Assembly: GCF_009793355.1 (NCBI RefSeq)
Contig: NZ_WTKP01000012.1
Span: forward strand, 1 to 64,000
Length of the DNA: 64,000 bases
From: Vreelandella zhuhanensis
GTDB taxonomy: Bacteria > Pseudomonadota > Gammaproteobacteria > Pseudomonadales > Halomonadaceae
Direction of reading: 5' to 3'
Each line of letters begins with the position of its first letter. Position 1 is the first letter of the stretch. Position numbers and translations under genes: made by a program. This document shows, in pieces, positions 24,868 through 33,624 of the stretch. The notes below the pieces were generated by a model, which saw only the letters and a program-made list of their open reading frames with translations, searched no databases and was not told the DNA's origin.

Positions 24868-25737
24868 TCAGGCCGGGCTGGTGGCTCTGCGCTGTAACCA
24901 CCAATGATTGAGCCACAACGAAGCCGCCATGATCAAAGCCCCGAGCAGCAAGCGCCCCAGCTCAGCCTCGCGGTTCCAGATCAGCAGGTTGACGACCAGC
25001 CCGGCGGGAATCAAGGCATTGTTCATGACCGCCAGGGTTCCCGCATCCACCTTGGTAGCTCCCCGGTTCCAGGCAAAGTAGCCCACCCCGGACGCCGCCA
25101 GCCCAAGCCAGACCAATACCGACCACTGCACGGCGGTGGTCGGCAAGGCCGTGCTATTGCCCAATAACAGGAAGGCCGGTACCGCGACCATCAACGCCCC
25201 GATGAAAAACCAGCCGAAGACGTTATGCCAGGGCAACGACGCCGGTAAATCAGAAGCCAATCGGCGATAGCCGACCTGCCCCAGGGCGAAGCACAGATTG
25301 GCCCCTTGTACCACGAGGAACCCCAACCAAAAGCCACTATCGATGCCATCGTAACGAATCACACCGGCGCCGATGACCGCCAATAGTGCGGTAACCAGAT
25401 ACATCGGGGTGAAGCGCCCGAACAGCATGTCGTCGAGCAAGGCGATATAGATTGGCGTGAAGATGGTGAACAGCAGCACCTCGGGTACTGAGAGCAGCAG
25501 AAATGACTGATAGAAAAAGATATACATCACGCCCAGCTGAAGTGCCCCGAGTGCCATCAGTGCTAGCCGCTGCCTGCCACGCAGCAGGCTAGGCCGCAGG
25601 AACGGCAGGAACACCAATGTCGCTAGACTGATGCGTAACAGCACCGCAAAATAGCTATCCACCTGCCCGGCGAGATACACCCCGATCAAGGAGAACGAAA
25701 ACGCCCACAGCAGTGTAACGCCGACCAGATACCCCAT
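24868..25737 (-). CDS. EamA/DMT-family transporter
   Basis: 289 residues with ten hydrophobic helices arranged as two EamA repeats (about 1-135 and 145-280). Typical features: an early WAFSFSLIGVYLAGQV helix, conserved VPEVLLFTIFTPIYIALLDD after helix 4 and the second-repeat WSVLVWLGLAASGVGYFAWNRGATKVDAG. The family exports small metabolites such as amino acids. This resembles the carboxylate/amino acid transporter subgroup, but the substrate cannot be read from the sequence. It stands alone, 110 bases from nadK. Confidence 0.85.
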   Translation of the reverse strand: MGYLVGVTLLWAFSFSLIGVYLAGQVDSYFAVLLRISLATLVFLPFLRPSLLRGRQRLALMALGALQLGVMYIFFYQSFLLLSVPEVLLFTIFTPIYIALLDDMLFGRFTPMYLVTALLAVIGAGVIRYDGIDSGFWLGFLVVQGANLCFALGQVGYRRLASDLPASLPWHNVFGWFFIGALMVAVPAFLLLGNSTALPTTAVQWSVLVWLGLAASGVGYFAWNRGATKVDAGTLAVMNNALIPAGLVVNLLIWNREAELGRLLLGALIMAASLWLNHWWLQRRATSPA

Positions 25738-25834
25738 TGGTAAACCTCATTGGTAGAAATAGTTTACCGGGATTATACGCACTGCGGCGGGCTTGCCAAG
25801 GGCGTTTATTGACAGTCTGTTTACTGCCCTGAAT

Positions 25835-26389
25835 TCATGGAAAACGGCGACGCAACCAGACCAACGCCAATATGACGCCCGGCAACCAACCGGCCAGGGT
25901 CAACAGCACCCCCAACGCAATACGCCGCCCCCCGGCGCCAGAAAGCGCCAAGGCCAAGGGCGGCAATAACACGGCCAGGAAATAATAGGCTATTTTCAGC
26001 GCTGGCATTGCGGGGGATGATGGCGGCTCAGTGGCGGGAGGAGCCTCCACCCTTTTTGCCTTGGGGGTAAAATATTCGACCCCACTGCCACTTGCCTCGG
26101 ATTTGCCTGCTTCGGGGCTGTTTGCTTCAGGCTTGGCTTGCCCGGAAGCATGCTCAGCGGCCTGGCGATGCGCTTGCTTGTCGATTTTCTGTTCCAGGCT
26201 TTCAGAGCCTTCGGCCAGATCCTCATGATGCCGCTCCCATTCTTCCCAGTCATGCGGCGTGCCGACCTTGGGCCGCTCGTGCCCGGCACCCCGAGCACGT
26301 TCCCAGGCCTTTTCTTCCAGGGTATTGGGCTTGTCTGGATCGCGATCCAGAGGCACCCCTTTTCGATTCAGATATTCTCTCGCATCCAT
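25835..26389 (-). CDS. YqaE/Pmp3-family membrane protein with long soluble N-terminus
   Basis: 184 residues. Residues ~1-125 are soluble, acidic and low in complexity (EHASGQAKPEANSPEAGKSEASGSG). The last ~55 residues form the two-helix Pmp3/YqaE module (IAYYFLAVLLPPLALALSG...IALGVLLTLAGWLPGVILALVWL). Stand-alone Pmp3 proteins are ~50-60 residues and are linked to membrane potential and salt stress. The long hydrophilic extension is unusual. In a halophile a role in salt tolerance is a reasonable guess only. Confidence 0.72.
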   Translation of the reverse strand: MDAREYLNRKGVPLDRDPDKPNTLEEKAWERARGAGHERPKVGTPHDWEEWERHHEDLAEGSESLEQKIDKQAHRQAAEHASGQAKPEANSPEAGKSEASGSGVEYFTPKAKRVEAPPATEPPSSPAMPALKIAYYFLAVLLPPLALALSGAGGRRIALGVLLTLAGWLPGVILALVWLRRRFP

Positions 26390-26553
26390 TGGCCACTCCG
26401 ATTCTTATGAGGTGAGCGATTAAGACAAACACCCTATCATTCACAAACGACCACGTATCCGGCATAAAAATTCAATACCGATCATTACCGGCATACAAAG
26501 CCAGGAGTCTGGTCCCGCAAACCAATCGCTGACCAACACCACCGGAGCCAACC

Positions 26554-27243
26554 ATGCGACTCTCTAGATTCTCCCTAACACCCTTACTGCGCTGGCTGTT
26601 TGTTCCCTGGCTGGCCGTGGTGATCAGCCCAGTGAGCGGCAGTGATGACCTGCACTTCTCCCCCTACCACATGGAGCGCTGGCCTACCCGCAGCTTTGAG
26701 GGTGAAACCGAATATCGCGTGGTCGACAAGGATGGTCAATCCGTCTTGCAGGCGCGCGCCAACCAGCAGGCCTCCGCGCTTTACCTTGAGCGCGAGATCG
26801 ACCTGACACAGACGCCCTACCTCAAGTGGTGCTGGCAGGTGGATCGCATTTATCCCGGCCTGAACGAAAGAACCAAAGCCGGCGACGACTACCCGGCGCG
26901 GGTTTACGTCGCCCACAAGACAGGCATCCTGCCCTGGCAGGTGCAGTCGGTGAACTATGTGTGGTCTTCGACGCAGGCAGCCAGTACGGCATGGCCCAAC
27001 GCCTTTACCCAACGCGCCCAGCTGTTGGCGCTGCAAGGCGGTGACCAACAGGTTGGCGAGTGGGTCGCGGAGGTACGCAACGTACGGGAAGACTACCAGC
27101 GCCTGTTCGGCGAACGCCATGACCATATCGATGGCGTGGCGCTGATGAGTGACGGCGACAACGCTGGCGGCAATGCCACTGCCTGGTTCAGCGGACTCAC
27201 CTTCTCCGCCAGCCCCACCCCGCCGGAATGCCCGTCTTCATGA
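26554..27243 (+). CDS. Secreted DUF3047 protein
   Basis: 229 residues with an N-terminal signal peptide (LTPLLRWLFVPWLAVVISPVSG). The DUF3047 body is recognisable: YRVVDKDGQSVLQARANQQASALY, TPYLKWCWQVDRIYP, DDYPARVYVAHKT and VEVRNVREDY-like plus DGVALMSDGDNAGGNATAWF near the end. The fold is probably a periplasmic beta-sandwich, perhaps carbohydrate-binding-like. No function is known. It is a single-gene unit. Confidence 0.8.
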   Translation: MRLSRFSLTPLLRWLFVPWLAVVISPVSGSDDLHFSPYHMERWPTRSFEGETEYRVVDKDGQSVLQARANQQASALYLEREIDLTQTPYLKWCWQVDRIYPGLNERTKAGDDYPARVYVAHKTGILPWQVQSVNYVWSSTQAASTAWPNAFTQRAQLLALQGGDQQVGEWVAEVRNVREDYQRLFGERHDHIDGVALMSDGDNAGGNATAWFSGLTFSASPTPPECPSS

Positions 27244-27459
27244 CGTTGCCCACCCAAGCCGATTCTTAACCGCGAGATAGTTACACCGGCATCACCCGCC
27301 GCCCGTGAATGGCTTATGCTGATCGAAGCCAAAGGCGGCATGTTGAATGAGGCGGTGGTTAGGGAGGTGATGCGGGTGAGTGGCTGGAAGCCTGATCAGG
27401 AATCATATTAACGTTGAAGCTGAGCCGCGGCGAAGGCATCCGCTCCAGCTAGCGCCTGG
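27244..27459. other. Short intergenic stretch with a possible coding remnant
   Basis: A plus-strand open frame without start codon runs to a stop at about 27411 and reads AREWLMLIEAKGGMLNEAVV... followed by SGWKPDQESY, which looks like real protein but matches no family I can name. It may be the 3' relic of a lost gene. No regulatory element was seen. Confidence 0.25.
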
Positions 27460-27816
27460 TTAGCCAATCCCAAAGTTGGCACGGAGGCCTGTCGCCCCAT
27501 CTGAGAGCAGCAGCCACGCTAGCGCTCCAGTGTTGACTATGGTCGTCGTCCAGAAGACGAACTGGAACGGCTGCTTCCTCGTTTTATGGCGAAACACGCG
27601 CTGCGCGACCAAAGCACCTGGCCACCCCCCGATTAGGTCAGTGAGATGAAGGGTCGTCTCCGCAGTACGCCACGCCCCCCGCCTCGCCGCCGACTTGTCC
27701 AACGCGTACATGATGAAGGATACGGCGCTTATCAAAGCGTAGAAGCCAACGACCGTCAAAGGCGCGATTCCGGCAAGCACGGAGTAGAATAACGCGGCAA
27801 AGAAAGCGGCCAACAA
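27460..27816 (-). CDS. DUF1294 membrane protein
   Basis: 118 residues with about four hydrophobic helices and the DUF1294 signature: FYALISAVSFIMYALDKSAARRGAWRTAETTLHLTDLIGGWPGALVAQRVFRHKTRKQPFQFVFW. The family is often fused behind a cold-shock domain, which is absent here. The only available starts are TTG codons (27816 or 27813) just after an in-frame stop, so the gene may be 5' truncated. Function unknown. Confidence 0.65.
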   Translation of the reverse strand: MLAAFFAALFYSVLAGIAPLTVVGFYALISAVSFIMYALDKSAARRGAWRTAETTLHLTDLIGGWPGALVAQRVFRHKTRKQPFQFVFWTTTIVNTGALAWLLLSDGATGLRANFGIG

Positions 27817-28046
27817 ACCGAGCGCTGGCTAACGGGGTGAAGCGTGATATGGGGCGTATCCTGCATCATTAGGTTCCCTGCGGCATTTTTGCTCTAGTAC
27901 ATCCAGCTTACCAGCCAGTTTAGATTAAGCCCATCTCCTGTAGCCACATTTTAGCCTGCGGGGAAATGCTCACCTAGCCTGTACTGCTTAGATAGATTGC
28001 CCACAAAAAAATGCCCCGGCAGGCAACCGAAGCGTTTTAGCGTTTT

Positions 28047-28367
28047 CTACTGCCCGAAGCCGATGCCCAGTCGCAGCGCCTGGAGGCCATCGAGCTCGAC
28101 ACTTATCTCATCGAAAAACAGCGGGTGTCCCTGCACCGTCAAATTCAGTGCCGCCTGAGAGCCGCGGTAACTGACGGTCGCCGAGATATTCGCGGATGTG
28201 TTGAGGGGTGCCAGTAGCCCATACTCGACGTTATCAACGCTGACCGAGGTGAGGCCACGATCATCCAGCTGTTGCTGAACTTCCTGTTCGACGGCAACGC
28301 CGTAATAGAAGTACAGGCCGGCATAGCCAAGCGCCAGCAGTACGATCAGTGAGAAGAGCTTTCCCAT
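28047..28367 (-). CDS. Small membrane-anchored hypothetical protein
   Basis: 106 residues. The N-terminal segment LFSLIVLLALGYAGLYFYYGVAV is one membrane anchor or uncleaved signal. The remaining ~80 residues alternate polar and hydrophobic (TSANISATVSYRGSQAALNLTVQG), suggesting a periplasmic beta-rich domain like those of lipid-transfer or SRPBCC-type small proteins. I do not recognise the family. A weak T-rich hairpin follows it at about 28005-28030. Single gene with no obvious partners. Confidence 0.55.
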   Translation of the reverse strand: MGKLFSLIVLLALGYAGLYFYYGVAVEQEVQQQLDDRGLTSVSVDNVEYGLLAPLNTSANISATVSYRGSQAALNLTVQGHPLFFDEISVELDGLQALRLGIGFGQ

Positions 28368-28636
28368 TGTTTCCCCTAGGGGTTGCAGAATCCTTGATGG
28401 TTGCTGCCTGCGGTCAATATGCGTTCAACACGGCCTGACCGTCTGTTAAGCGTGCGACACGCAGGCAGCCGCAAGCGCTGATAATGCCTGCGGCGATCAG
28501 GACGCACAAGCAATCAAAAATGAACATTTTTACCAATTAGCGCGTAAAGCTTCGCCCAATCGGGCGGAGATACAAACGCGCACCGCGCAGTGGTGCTGTA
28601 TTGATATTGCCCTTAACCCCTGATATTTTTTCCAGT

Positions 28637-29761
28637 ATGACAAAACGTGCCTACAAAGAACGTCTCTACCCCACACCAGAACAGGCTGTGCTGTTGGCAC
28701 AGTCGTTCGGGTGTACACGTTTTGTCTGGAACAATAGCCTGGCGTATCGCACCGAGGCGTATCAGCAGCACGGCGAGTCGGTGTCGTCTTCCGCAGCGGA
28801 AAAGCGCCTGGTGGACTTGAAAGCCGAGTTTCCGTGGCTCAAGGAAGTATCGAGCGTCATCCTGCAACAAACCCTGCGTGACCAGAAAACCGCCTTCGAC
28901 AACTTCTTCAACTCCAAACTTCGGGCGCGCTATCCGCGCTTCAAGCGCAAGGATGGGCGGCAGTCGATCCGCTTGACCAAGGCGGCCTTTCGCTATCGTG
29001 ATGGCGAGATCATTATCGCCAAGTCCAAGGTGTCGTTGCCGATCCGCTGGAGTAGGCCGCTACCCAGTGCGCCCTCCAGTATCACGATTTCGCAAGACCC
29101 TGCGGGCCGCTATTTCATCAGTTGCCTATGTGAGTTTGTCCCGGATGCCCTCCCGATCACGCCGAAGATGACCGGCATCGACCTGGGGCTCACTGACCTG
29201 TTCATCACCAGCGATGGCGCGAAATCCGGCAACCCGCGCCACTTGAAACGCTACGAAGCCAAGCTGGCCTACCTTCAGCGCCAGATGGCCAAGAAACAGA
29301 AAGGCTCAAAGAATCGCGCTAAACTTCGCCGGAAAGTGGCGACGCTCCATGCCAAGATCGCGGACTGCCGCCGCGATGCGACCCATAAAGCGACCCGCAT
29401 GCTGATTAACGAAAACCAAGTGCTGTGTGTCGAGTCGCTGAATATCACTGGCATGGTGAAAAACCGATCGCGAGCCAAAGCCATCGGTGATGCCGGCTGG
29501 GGCAAATTTGTCCGCCAGCTTGAGTACAAGGCCACCTGGGCCGGTCGACAAGTGGTGAAAGTGAGCCAGTGGTTCCCCAGCAGCAAGCTGTGTCATGGCT
29601 GTGGCCACAAGGTTGAAAAGCTGCCGCTGTCGCAGCGCCACTGGCACTGCGACAGCTGTGGCCAGGTGATCGACCGCGACATCAATGCGGCGAAGAATAT
29701 TCTAACCGCCGGACTGGCGGGGCTCGCCTGTGGAGCGACTGGAGCGGGGGCAGCGGCCTAG
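28637..29761 (+). CDS. tnpB: TnpB RNA-guided endonuclease (IS605 OrfB)
   Basis: 374 residues from the ATG at 28637, preferred because MTKRAYKERLYPTPEQ is the standard TnpB N-terminus. It has the wedge/REC-like N-terminal part, then a RuvC nuclease with GIDLGLTD (catalytic Asp, ~178), VESLNITGM (Glu, ~265) and DRDINAAKNI (Asp, ~350). A zinc ribbon CHGCG...CDSCG lies between the last two motifs. All three acidic residues and four cysteines are present, so the nuclease looks intact. Known TnpB proteins cut DNA guided by an RNA from the element's right end and so help the element persist. Confidence 0.93.
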   Translation: MTKRAYKERLYPTPEQAVLLAQSFGCTRFVWNNSLAYRTEAYQQHGESVSSSAAEKRLVDLKAEFPWLKEVSSVILQQTLRDQKTAFDNFFNSKLRARYPRFKRKDGRQSIRLTKAAFRYRDGEIIIAKSKVSLPIRWSRPLPSAPSSITISQDPAGRYFISCLCEFVPDALPITPKMTGIDLGLTDLFITSDGAKSGNPRHLKRYEAKLAYLQRQMAKKQKGSKNRAKLRRKVATLHAKIADCRRDATHKATRMLINENQVLCVESLNITGMVKNRSRAKAIGDAGWGKFVRQLEYKATWAGRQVVKVSQWFPSSKLCHGCGHKVEKLPLSQRHWHCDSCGQVIDRDINAAKNILTAGLAGLACGATGAGAAA

Positions 29762-29857
29762 CCGTTGTCTAGTGAAGGCGTGTCGAAGCAGGAAGGTTCT
29801 CGGGGTGACCCAAGAACCCTCGCCTAAAGCGCGAAGCGCGGCAGGTGGGGAGTGTCA
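29762..29857 (+). ncRNA. Probable omega-RNA scaffold at the right end of the tnpB element
   Basis: Directly after tnpB the sequence folds well: outer arm AAGGCG (29775-29780) with CGCCT (29821-29825), and an inner hairpin GGTTCT...AGAACC (29795-29818) with an internal GGGT/ACCC. A small GCGCGAAGCGC hairpin follows, then the element end. This placement and nested structure are those of TnpB guide RNAs, whose scaffold spans the 3' end of tnpB and whose guide is the flanking DNA beyond the end (here from about 29858). The fold was derived by eye. Confidence 0.55.
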
Positions 29858-30062
29858 GCAATGAGCAGCCTGGCTGCGTACATTTATTGCTATCGCTATT
29901 TGGTAACTTTGCCCTGCGCTTACGAAAGATAGCGCGAATCTGCTTGCCTCGTAAATTTCATCGCAAAACGCCTCGCATCTACATACCTTGTTCACTTGAA
30001 CAAAAAATATTCAGTAAACAGCGGAAACACGGTTTTTATTAATCTGGATGTGCCTGCTAACC
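29858..30062. other. AT-rich gap between the tnpB element and trpA
   Basis: Two hundred bases, more AT-rich than the surroundings, with only weak short open frames. It would contain the guide portion of the presumed omega-RNA (first ~20 bases) and should hold the trpA 3' end signal, but no strong terminator hairpin was recognised. Confidence 0.4.
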
Positions 30063-30881
30063 CTACCTACGGCACGCCCTGACGCTTTCGGCCAGTTCGC
30101 TCACCAGGCCATGTATCCGTTCAACGGCGTCGTCGGGGGTGCTGGCGTACTCTATGCAGTCTACCAGCGCGGAGCCGACCACCACCGCATCGCTGAACCG
30201 GCCAATGGTGGCGGCCTGTTCGGTGGTGCGAATACCAAAGCCCACCGCAATGGGCAGCTGGGTATGTTCGCGCAGTTGGCTAACCGAGTTTTCCAACCGT
30301 TCGGGTGTGGGTGCGCTGCCGCCGGTAACGCCCGCCACGGATACGTAGTAGATAAACCCGGAGGCGTTGCTGAGCACTTTGGGTAGACGTTTGGCATCGG
30401 TGGTGGGGGTGGCCAGGCGGATAAAATCAATGCCATGCTGGGCTGCTGGCTGGCAGAGTTCTTCATCGTGCTCGGGAGGTAGGTCAACCACAATCAGCCC
30501 ATCTACCCCGGCACGGGCGGCATTCGCCAGAAAGCGATCAACGCCGTAGCAGAAAATGGGGTTGTAGTAGCCCATCAGCACAATCGGTGTGGTGCTGTTC
30601 TGCTCGCGGAAGCTGCGCACCATTTCCAGCGTTTTGGCTTGGGTTTGGCCGTTTTCCAAGGCGCGCAGCGCGGCTTTTTGAATGGCGGGGCCATCAGCCA
30701 TGGGGTCGCTGAAGGGCATGCCGAGTTCGATGATATCCACTCCTGCTGCTGGCAGCCCGTGCAGCAGGCGGCGCGAGGTGGCGGCGTCCGGGTCGCCTGC
30801 AGTCAAGTAGCTAACCAGCGCTGGACGGTTTTCTTTCTTGAGCGCGGCAAAGCAGTGTTCAAGACGGGAAGCATCGTTCAT
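30063..30881 (-). CDS. trpA: Tryptophan synthase alpha subunit
   Basis: About 272 residues from the ATG at 30881, which has AGGAG six bases upstream. An ATG at 30905 overlaps the trpB stop but lacks a ribosome site. Catalytic residues are present in [19 protein letters not shown] (Glu and Asp), with [21 protein letters not shown] and [11 protein letters not shown] of the TIM barrel. It splits indole-3-glycerol phosphate to indole and glyceraldehyde phosphate, passing indole to TrpB. Expressed with trpB, probably under TrpI. Confidence 0.95.
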   Translation of the reverse strand: MNDASRLEHCFAALKKENRPALVSYLTAGDPDAATSRRLLHGLPAAGVDIIELGMPFSDPMADGPAIQKAALRALENGQTQAKTLEMVRSFREQNSTTPIVLMGYYNPIFCYGVDRFLANAARAGVDGLIVVDLPPEHDEELCQPAAQHGIDFIRLATPTTDAKRLPKVLSNASGFIYYVSVAGVTGGSAPTPERLENSVSQLREHTQLPIAVGFGIRTTEQAATIGRFSDAVVVGSALVDCIEYASTPDDAVERIHGLVSELAESVRACRR

Positions 30882-30901
30882 GGGAATCTCCTGGGTCGCG
30901 C

Positions 30902-32119
30902 TCATGCGTTCTTCATCCCGAATTTATCACCGAGATGGTGGGCCACGCTCATCATGTCTTTGTCGCCACGCCCGCTTAGGTTGACCACCATTAAGTGCTC
31001 GCGGGGAAGCGTGGGGGCACGCTTGGCGACTTCGGCCAGGGCGTGGGCGGTTTCCAGGGCGGGAATAATGCCTTCCTGGCGGCAGCAGATCTGGAACGCT
31101 TCCAGCGCTTCGTCATCGGTGGCGGACACATACTCAACCCGCCCCTGTTCGTGCAGCCATGCGTGTTCCGGCCCGATACCGGGGTAATCCAGCCCCGCTG
31201 AAATCGAGTGAGCGTCGGCAATCTGGCCATCTTCATTTTGCAGCAGGTAGGTGCGGTTGCCGTGCAGTACTCCTGGCGTGCCGCCGTTCAGGCTGGCCGC
31301 ATGCAAGCCGCTTTTTACGCCTTTGCCGCCCGCTTCGACGCCAATCATTTTTACCGAAGGGTCTTTCAGGAACGGGTGAAACAACCCCAGGGCATTCGAG
31401 CCACCGCCCACGCAGGCCACCAGCGAGTCGGGCAGGCGACCCTGTTTTTCGAGCATCTGGGTGCGAGTTTCGTGACCGATCACTGCCTGGAAGTCGCGCA
31501 CCATGGCGGGATACGGGTGTGGCCCGGCCACGGTGCCAATGATGTAGAAGGTGTCATCAACGTTGGTGACCCAGTCGCGCAGCGCTTCGTTCATGGCATC
31601 TTTTAGTGTGCCGGTGCCGGAGGTTACTGGAATAATCTCCGCGCCCAGCAGCTTCATGCGGAACACGTTGGTCTGCTGGCGTTCGATGTCCGTCGTGCCC
31701 ATGTAGATCACGCAGGGCAGGCCAAAACGTGCCGCCACCGTGGCGGTGGCCACACCGTGCATGCCAGCACCGGTCTCGGCGATAATGCGCTTTTTACCCA
31801 TTTGCTTGGCCAGCAGCACCTGGCCGATGCAGTTATTGATCTTGTGCGCGCCGGTGTGGTTTAGCTCTTCGCGTTTCAGGTAGATGCTGGCTCCGCCAAA
31901 GTGTTCGGTCAGCCGTTCGGCAAAGTAGAGCGGGCTGGGCCGTCCCACATAGTCGCCCTGAAAGTAGGCTAACTGGCGCTGGAATTCGGGGTCGTTTTTG
32001 GCGACGGCGTATTCGTCTTGCAGCTCTAGAATCAGCGGCATCAGCGTTTCGGCGACGAAGCGGCCGCCGAAGCTGCCAAATAAACCGTTGGCATCGGGTA
32101 GGTTCACAGGTTGGTTCAT
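30902..32119 (-). CDS. trpB: Tryptophan synthase beta subunit
   Basis: 405 residues from the ATG at 32119 (GAGG six bases upstream). It shows [14 protein letters not shown], the PLP-lysine motif [15 protein letters not shown] (~90), and the phosphate-binding [12 protein letters not shown] (~238), as well as [12 protein letters not shown]. It condenses indole with serine to tryptophan in the alpha2beta2 complex. It is divergent from the LysR-type regulator trpI, and that arrangement (trpI | trpBA) is classical in pseudomonads. Confidence 0.96.
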   Translation of the reverse strand: MNQPVNLPDANGLFGSFGGRFVAETLMPLILELQDEYAVAKNDPEFQRQLAYFQGDYVGRPSPLYFAERLTEHFGGASIYLKREELNHTGAHKINNCIGQVLLAKQMGKKRIIAETGAGMHGVATATVAARFGLPCVIYMGTTDIERQQTNVFRMKLLGAEIIPVTSGTGTLKDAMNEALRDWVTNVDDTFYIIGTVAGPHPYPAMVRDFQAVIGHETRTQMLEKQGRLPDSLVACVGGGSNALGLFHPFLKDPSVKMIGVEAGGKGVKSGLHAASLNGGTPGVLHGNRTYLLQNEDGQIADAHSISAGLDYPGIGPEHAWLHEQGRVEYVSATDDEALEAFQICCRQEGIIPALETAHALAEVAKRAPTLPREHLMVVNLSGRGDKDMMSVAHHLGDKFGMKNA

Positions 32120-32222
32120 CACGACCTCTGGGTGCGTTCTGGATTGTGATGAAGGTAGCGCAGGCAGGCGGTGATAAAAATCGATAAGATGGCAGCAACA
32201 TGTGAGCTGGAGTCACCAATTG

Positions 32223-33230
32223 ATGCAAAACAGCATGCCGCCACTCAGCGCACTGCGCGCCTTTGAAGCCACCGCCCGGCTGGGCAGCGTTACCGCTGCT
32301 GCCCGTGAGCTAAGCGTGACCCACGGTGCAGTCAGCCGCCAGCTGCGCAGCCTGGATGACCATTTTGGCGTGGCGCTTTTCGCCAAAGCGGGGCGTGGGC
32401 TGGTGCTTACCCACCATGGTGAACGATTACAAAGCGGCGTAGGCGAGGCATTTACCCGCCTGCGGGATAGTTGTGCAGCGCTCAAGCATGAGGTGGAGGA
32501 AGCGCCCTTCATCCTGGCCTGTCCTGGCAGCCTGCTGGCGCGCTGGCTGATTCCCCGCTTGGACCGGCTTCACCGCGAGCTGCCCCAGCTGAAGCTGAAA
32601 GTGGTGGTAAGCGAAAGCGAGCTTCCCGGCAAGCAGGCGGATGCCAGCGCCACCCTGGCGTTTTCCGCACCACCCTGGCCTGCCAATGTGGAGGTTGTCT
32701 CGCTAATTCCAGAGCAGATTTGCGCAGTGATAAGCCCCCAGCTGGCCGCTCAATGCGACCCAGCCAAGCCAGAATCGCTGTTTGCCAACAAGCTTTTAGT
32801 CACCGCCTCACGCCCACAGGCCTGGCCCCAGTGGGCCAACACCCAAGGGCTTGATATGGCGCAGCTTGAGCAGGCGCTAAGCGATGGCCAAGGGTTTGAT
32901 CATCTCTACTATCTGATGGAAGCGGCGGTAGCGGGATTGGGTGTGGCAATTGCGCCCAAATTGCTGGTGGAAGATGACCTGAACAGCGGGCGGCTTGTTG
33001 CGCCCTGGGGAAGTATCGAGACCGCCGCCCGGCTGTGCCTGTGGCTACCTGGAAAAGCCAGTAGTCGCCGCAGTGAGCCGCTAACAGAGTGGCTTAAGAG
33101 GGAATTGGGGGATAGGGCTTCCCCCTCTCCGAAAGAGAAGATAAAGGCCGGGCCAGCATCAAGCAAGCAAGATGAACGCTTTATTCAACCAGCGTCCGGG
33201 CAGCTTCCAGATAGTCCGCCCCGTTGGTAG
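32223..33230 (+). CDS. trpI: LysR-family regulator of trpBA
   Basis: 335 residues from the ATG at 32223. The N-terminal winged helix (PPLSALRAFEATARLGSVTAAARELSVTHGAVSRQLRSLDDHFG) is typical of the GcvA/TrpI branch, and the effector domain follows from ~95. Being divergent from trpBA, it is likely the indoleglycerol-phosphate-responsive activator TrpI. The last ~40 residues (SPSPKEKIKAGPASSKQDE...) exceed the family's usual end, and the stop lies 50 bases inside the 3' end of the convergent DUF6746 gene. The original stop has probably been lost. Confidence 0.82.
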   Translation: MQNSMPPLSALRAFEATARLGSVTAAARELSVTHGAVSRQLRSLDDHFGVALFAKAGRGLVLTHHGERLQSGVGEAFTRLRDSCAALKHEVEEAPFILACPGSLLARWLIPRLDRLHRELPQLKLKVVVSESELPGKQADASATLAFSAPPWPANVEVVSLIPEQICAVISPQLAAQCDPAKPESLFANKLLVTASRPQAWPQWANTQGLDMAQLEQALSDGQGFDHLYYLMEAAVAGLGVAIAPKLLVEDDLNSGRLVAPWGSIETAARLCLWLPGKASSRRSEPLTEWLKRELGDRASPSPKEKIKAGPASSKQDERFIQPASGQLPDSPPRW

Positions 33231-33567
33231 CCACGCGCTCCTGGTCAAGCATTTCCGACCCTAGGTGCACCTCTTCCAGAGACACCGCCATGCTCTCCCC
33301 TTCCTCGGCAATTTTCTGTAGGGCATTCTCCAGGGTGTAAGTCAGCATGTGAAGCTCGCCCATCTGCTCGCTGGATAGCTCCTCAGAGGCTAGCAGTTCC
33401 TCCAGCTGTTGATTGCCCTCGGAGAAGTTGGCAACCGCTTCTTCCAGCGTCTCGGCCTGCTTGCCCTCAAAATGCTCGGCACGATCATGTTCATCCTCAT
33501 GATCATGCGCCATGGCCACACCGCTACTTATCAGACCTGCCAGCATCAAAAACGCAATATGTTTCAT
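33181..33567 (-). CDS. Periplasmic DUF6746 protein with His-rich N-terminus
   Basis: 128 residues. A clear signal peptide (MKHIAFLMLAGLISSGVAMA) is followed by a His/Asp/Glu-rich start (HDHEDEHDRAEHFEG) that could bind divalent metal, and then a helical bundle (EEAVANFSEGNQQLEELLASEELSSEQMGELHMLTYTLENALQKI). AAGGAGCG precedes the start. A Fur-like box lies 38 bases upstream of the start. The arrangement suggests a metal-related periplasmic role, but nothing direct is known. Its 3' end overlaps trpI tail to tail. Confidence 0.72.
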   Translation of the reverse strand: MKHIAFLMLAGLISSGVAMAHDHEDEHDRAEHFEGKQAETLEEAVANFSEGNQQLEELLASEELSSEQMGELHMLTYTLENALQKIAEEGESMAVSLEEVHLGSEMLDQERVATNGADYLEAARTLVE

Positions 33568-33604
33568 GAAACGCTCCTTTTGGTTGATATGATGCGCATT
33601 AACG

Positions 33605-33624
33605 AATGCGAATTAATTTCAATT
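33605..33624 (-). promoter_or_regulatory. Fur-box-like element upstream of the DUF6746 gene
   Basis: AATGCGAATTAATTTCAATT contains TGCGAAT-T-AATTTCA, which fits the 7-1-7 Fur pattern TGATAAT-N-ATTATCA at most positions and lies in an AT-rich promoter region about 40 bases before the start codon. Iron control is an inference; the match is imperfect. Confidence 0.35.

Larger units (their letters stand above)
28540..29858 (+). mobile_element. Lone TnpB (IS200/IS605-superfamily, IS1341-like) element
   Basis: The unit comprises a left-end hairpin (CGCCCAATCGGGCG, 28553-28566), a tnpB gene, and a structured right end finishing around GTGGGGAGTGTCA (29845-29857). No tnpA transposase gene is present, so movement would need a TnpA in trans. 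IS605-type elements have no inverted repeats, so both boundaries are estimates from the hairpins only. Surrounding sequence after 29860 turns AT-rich. Confidence 0.6.

Noticed and set aside
29845-30042. 65-codon plus-strand frame after the tnpB element
   Set aside because: No ribosome site, low-quality composition, no family resemblance. It overlaps the presumed element end.
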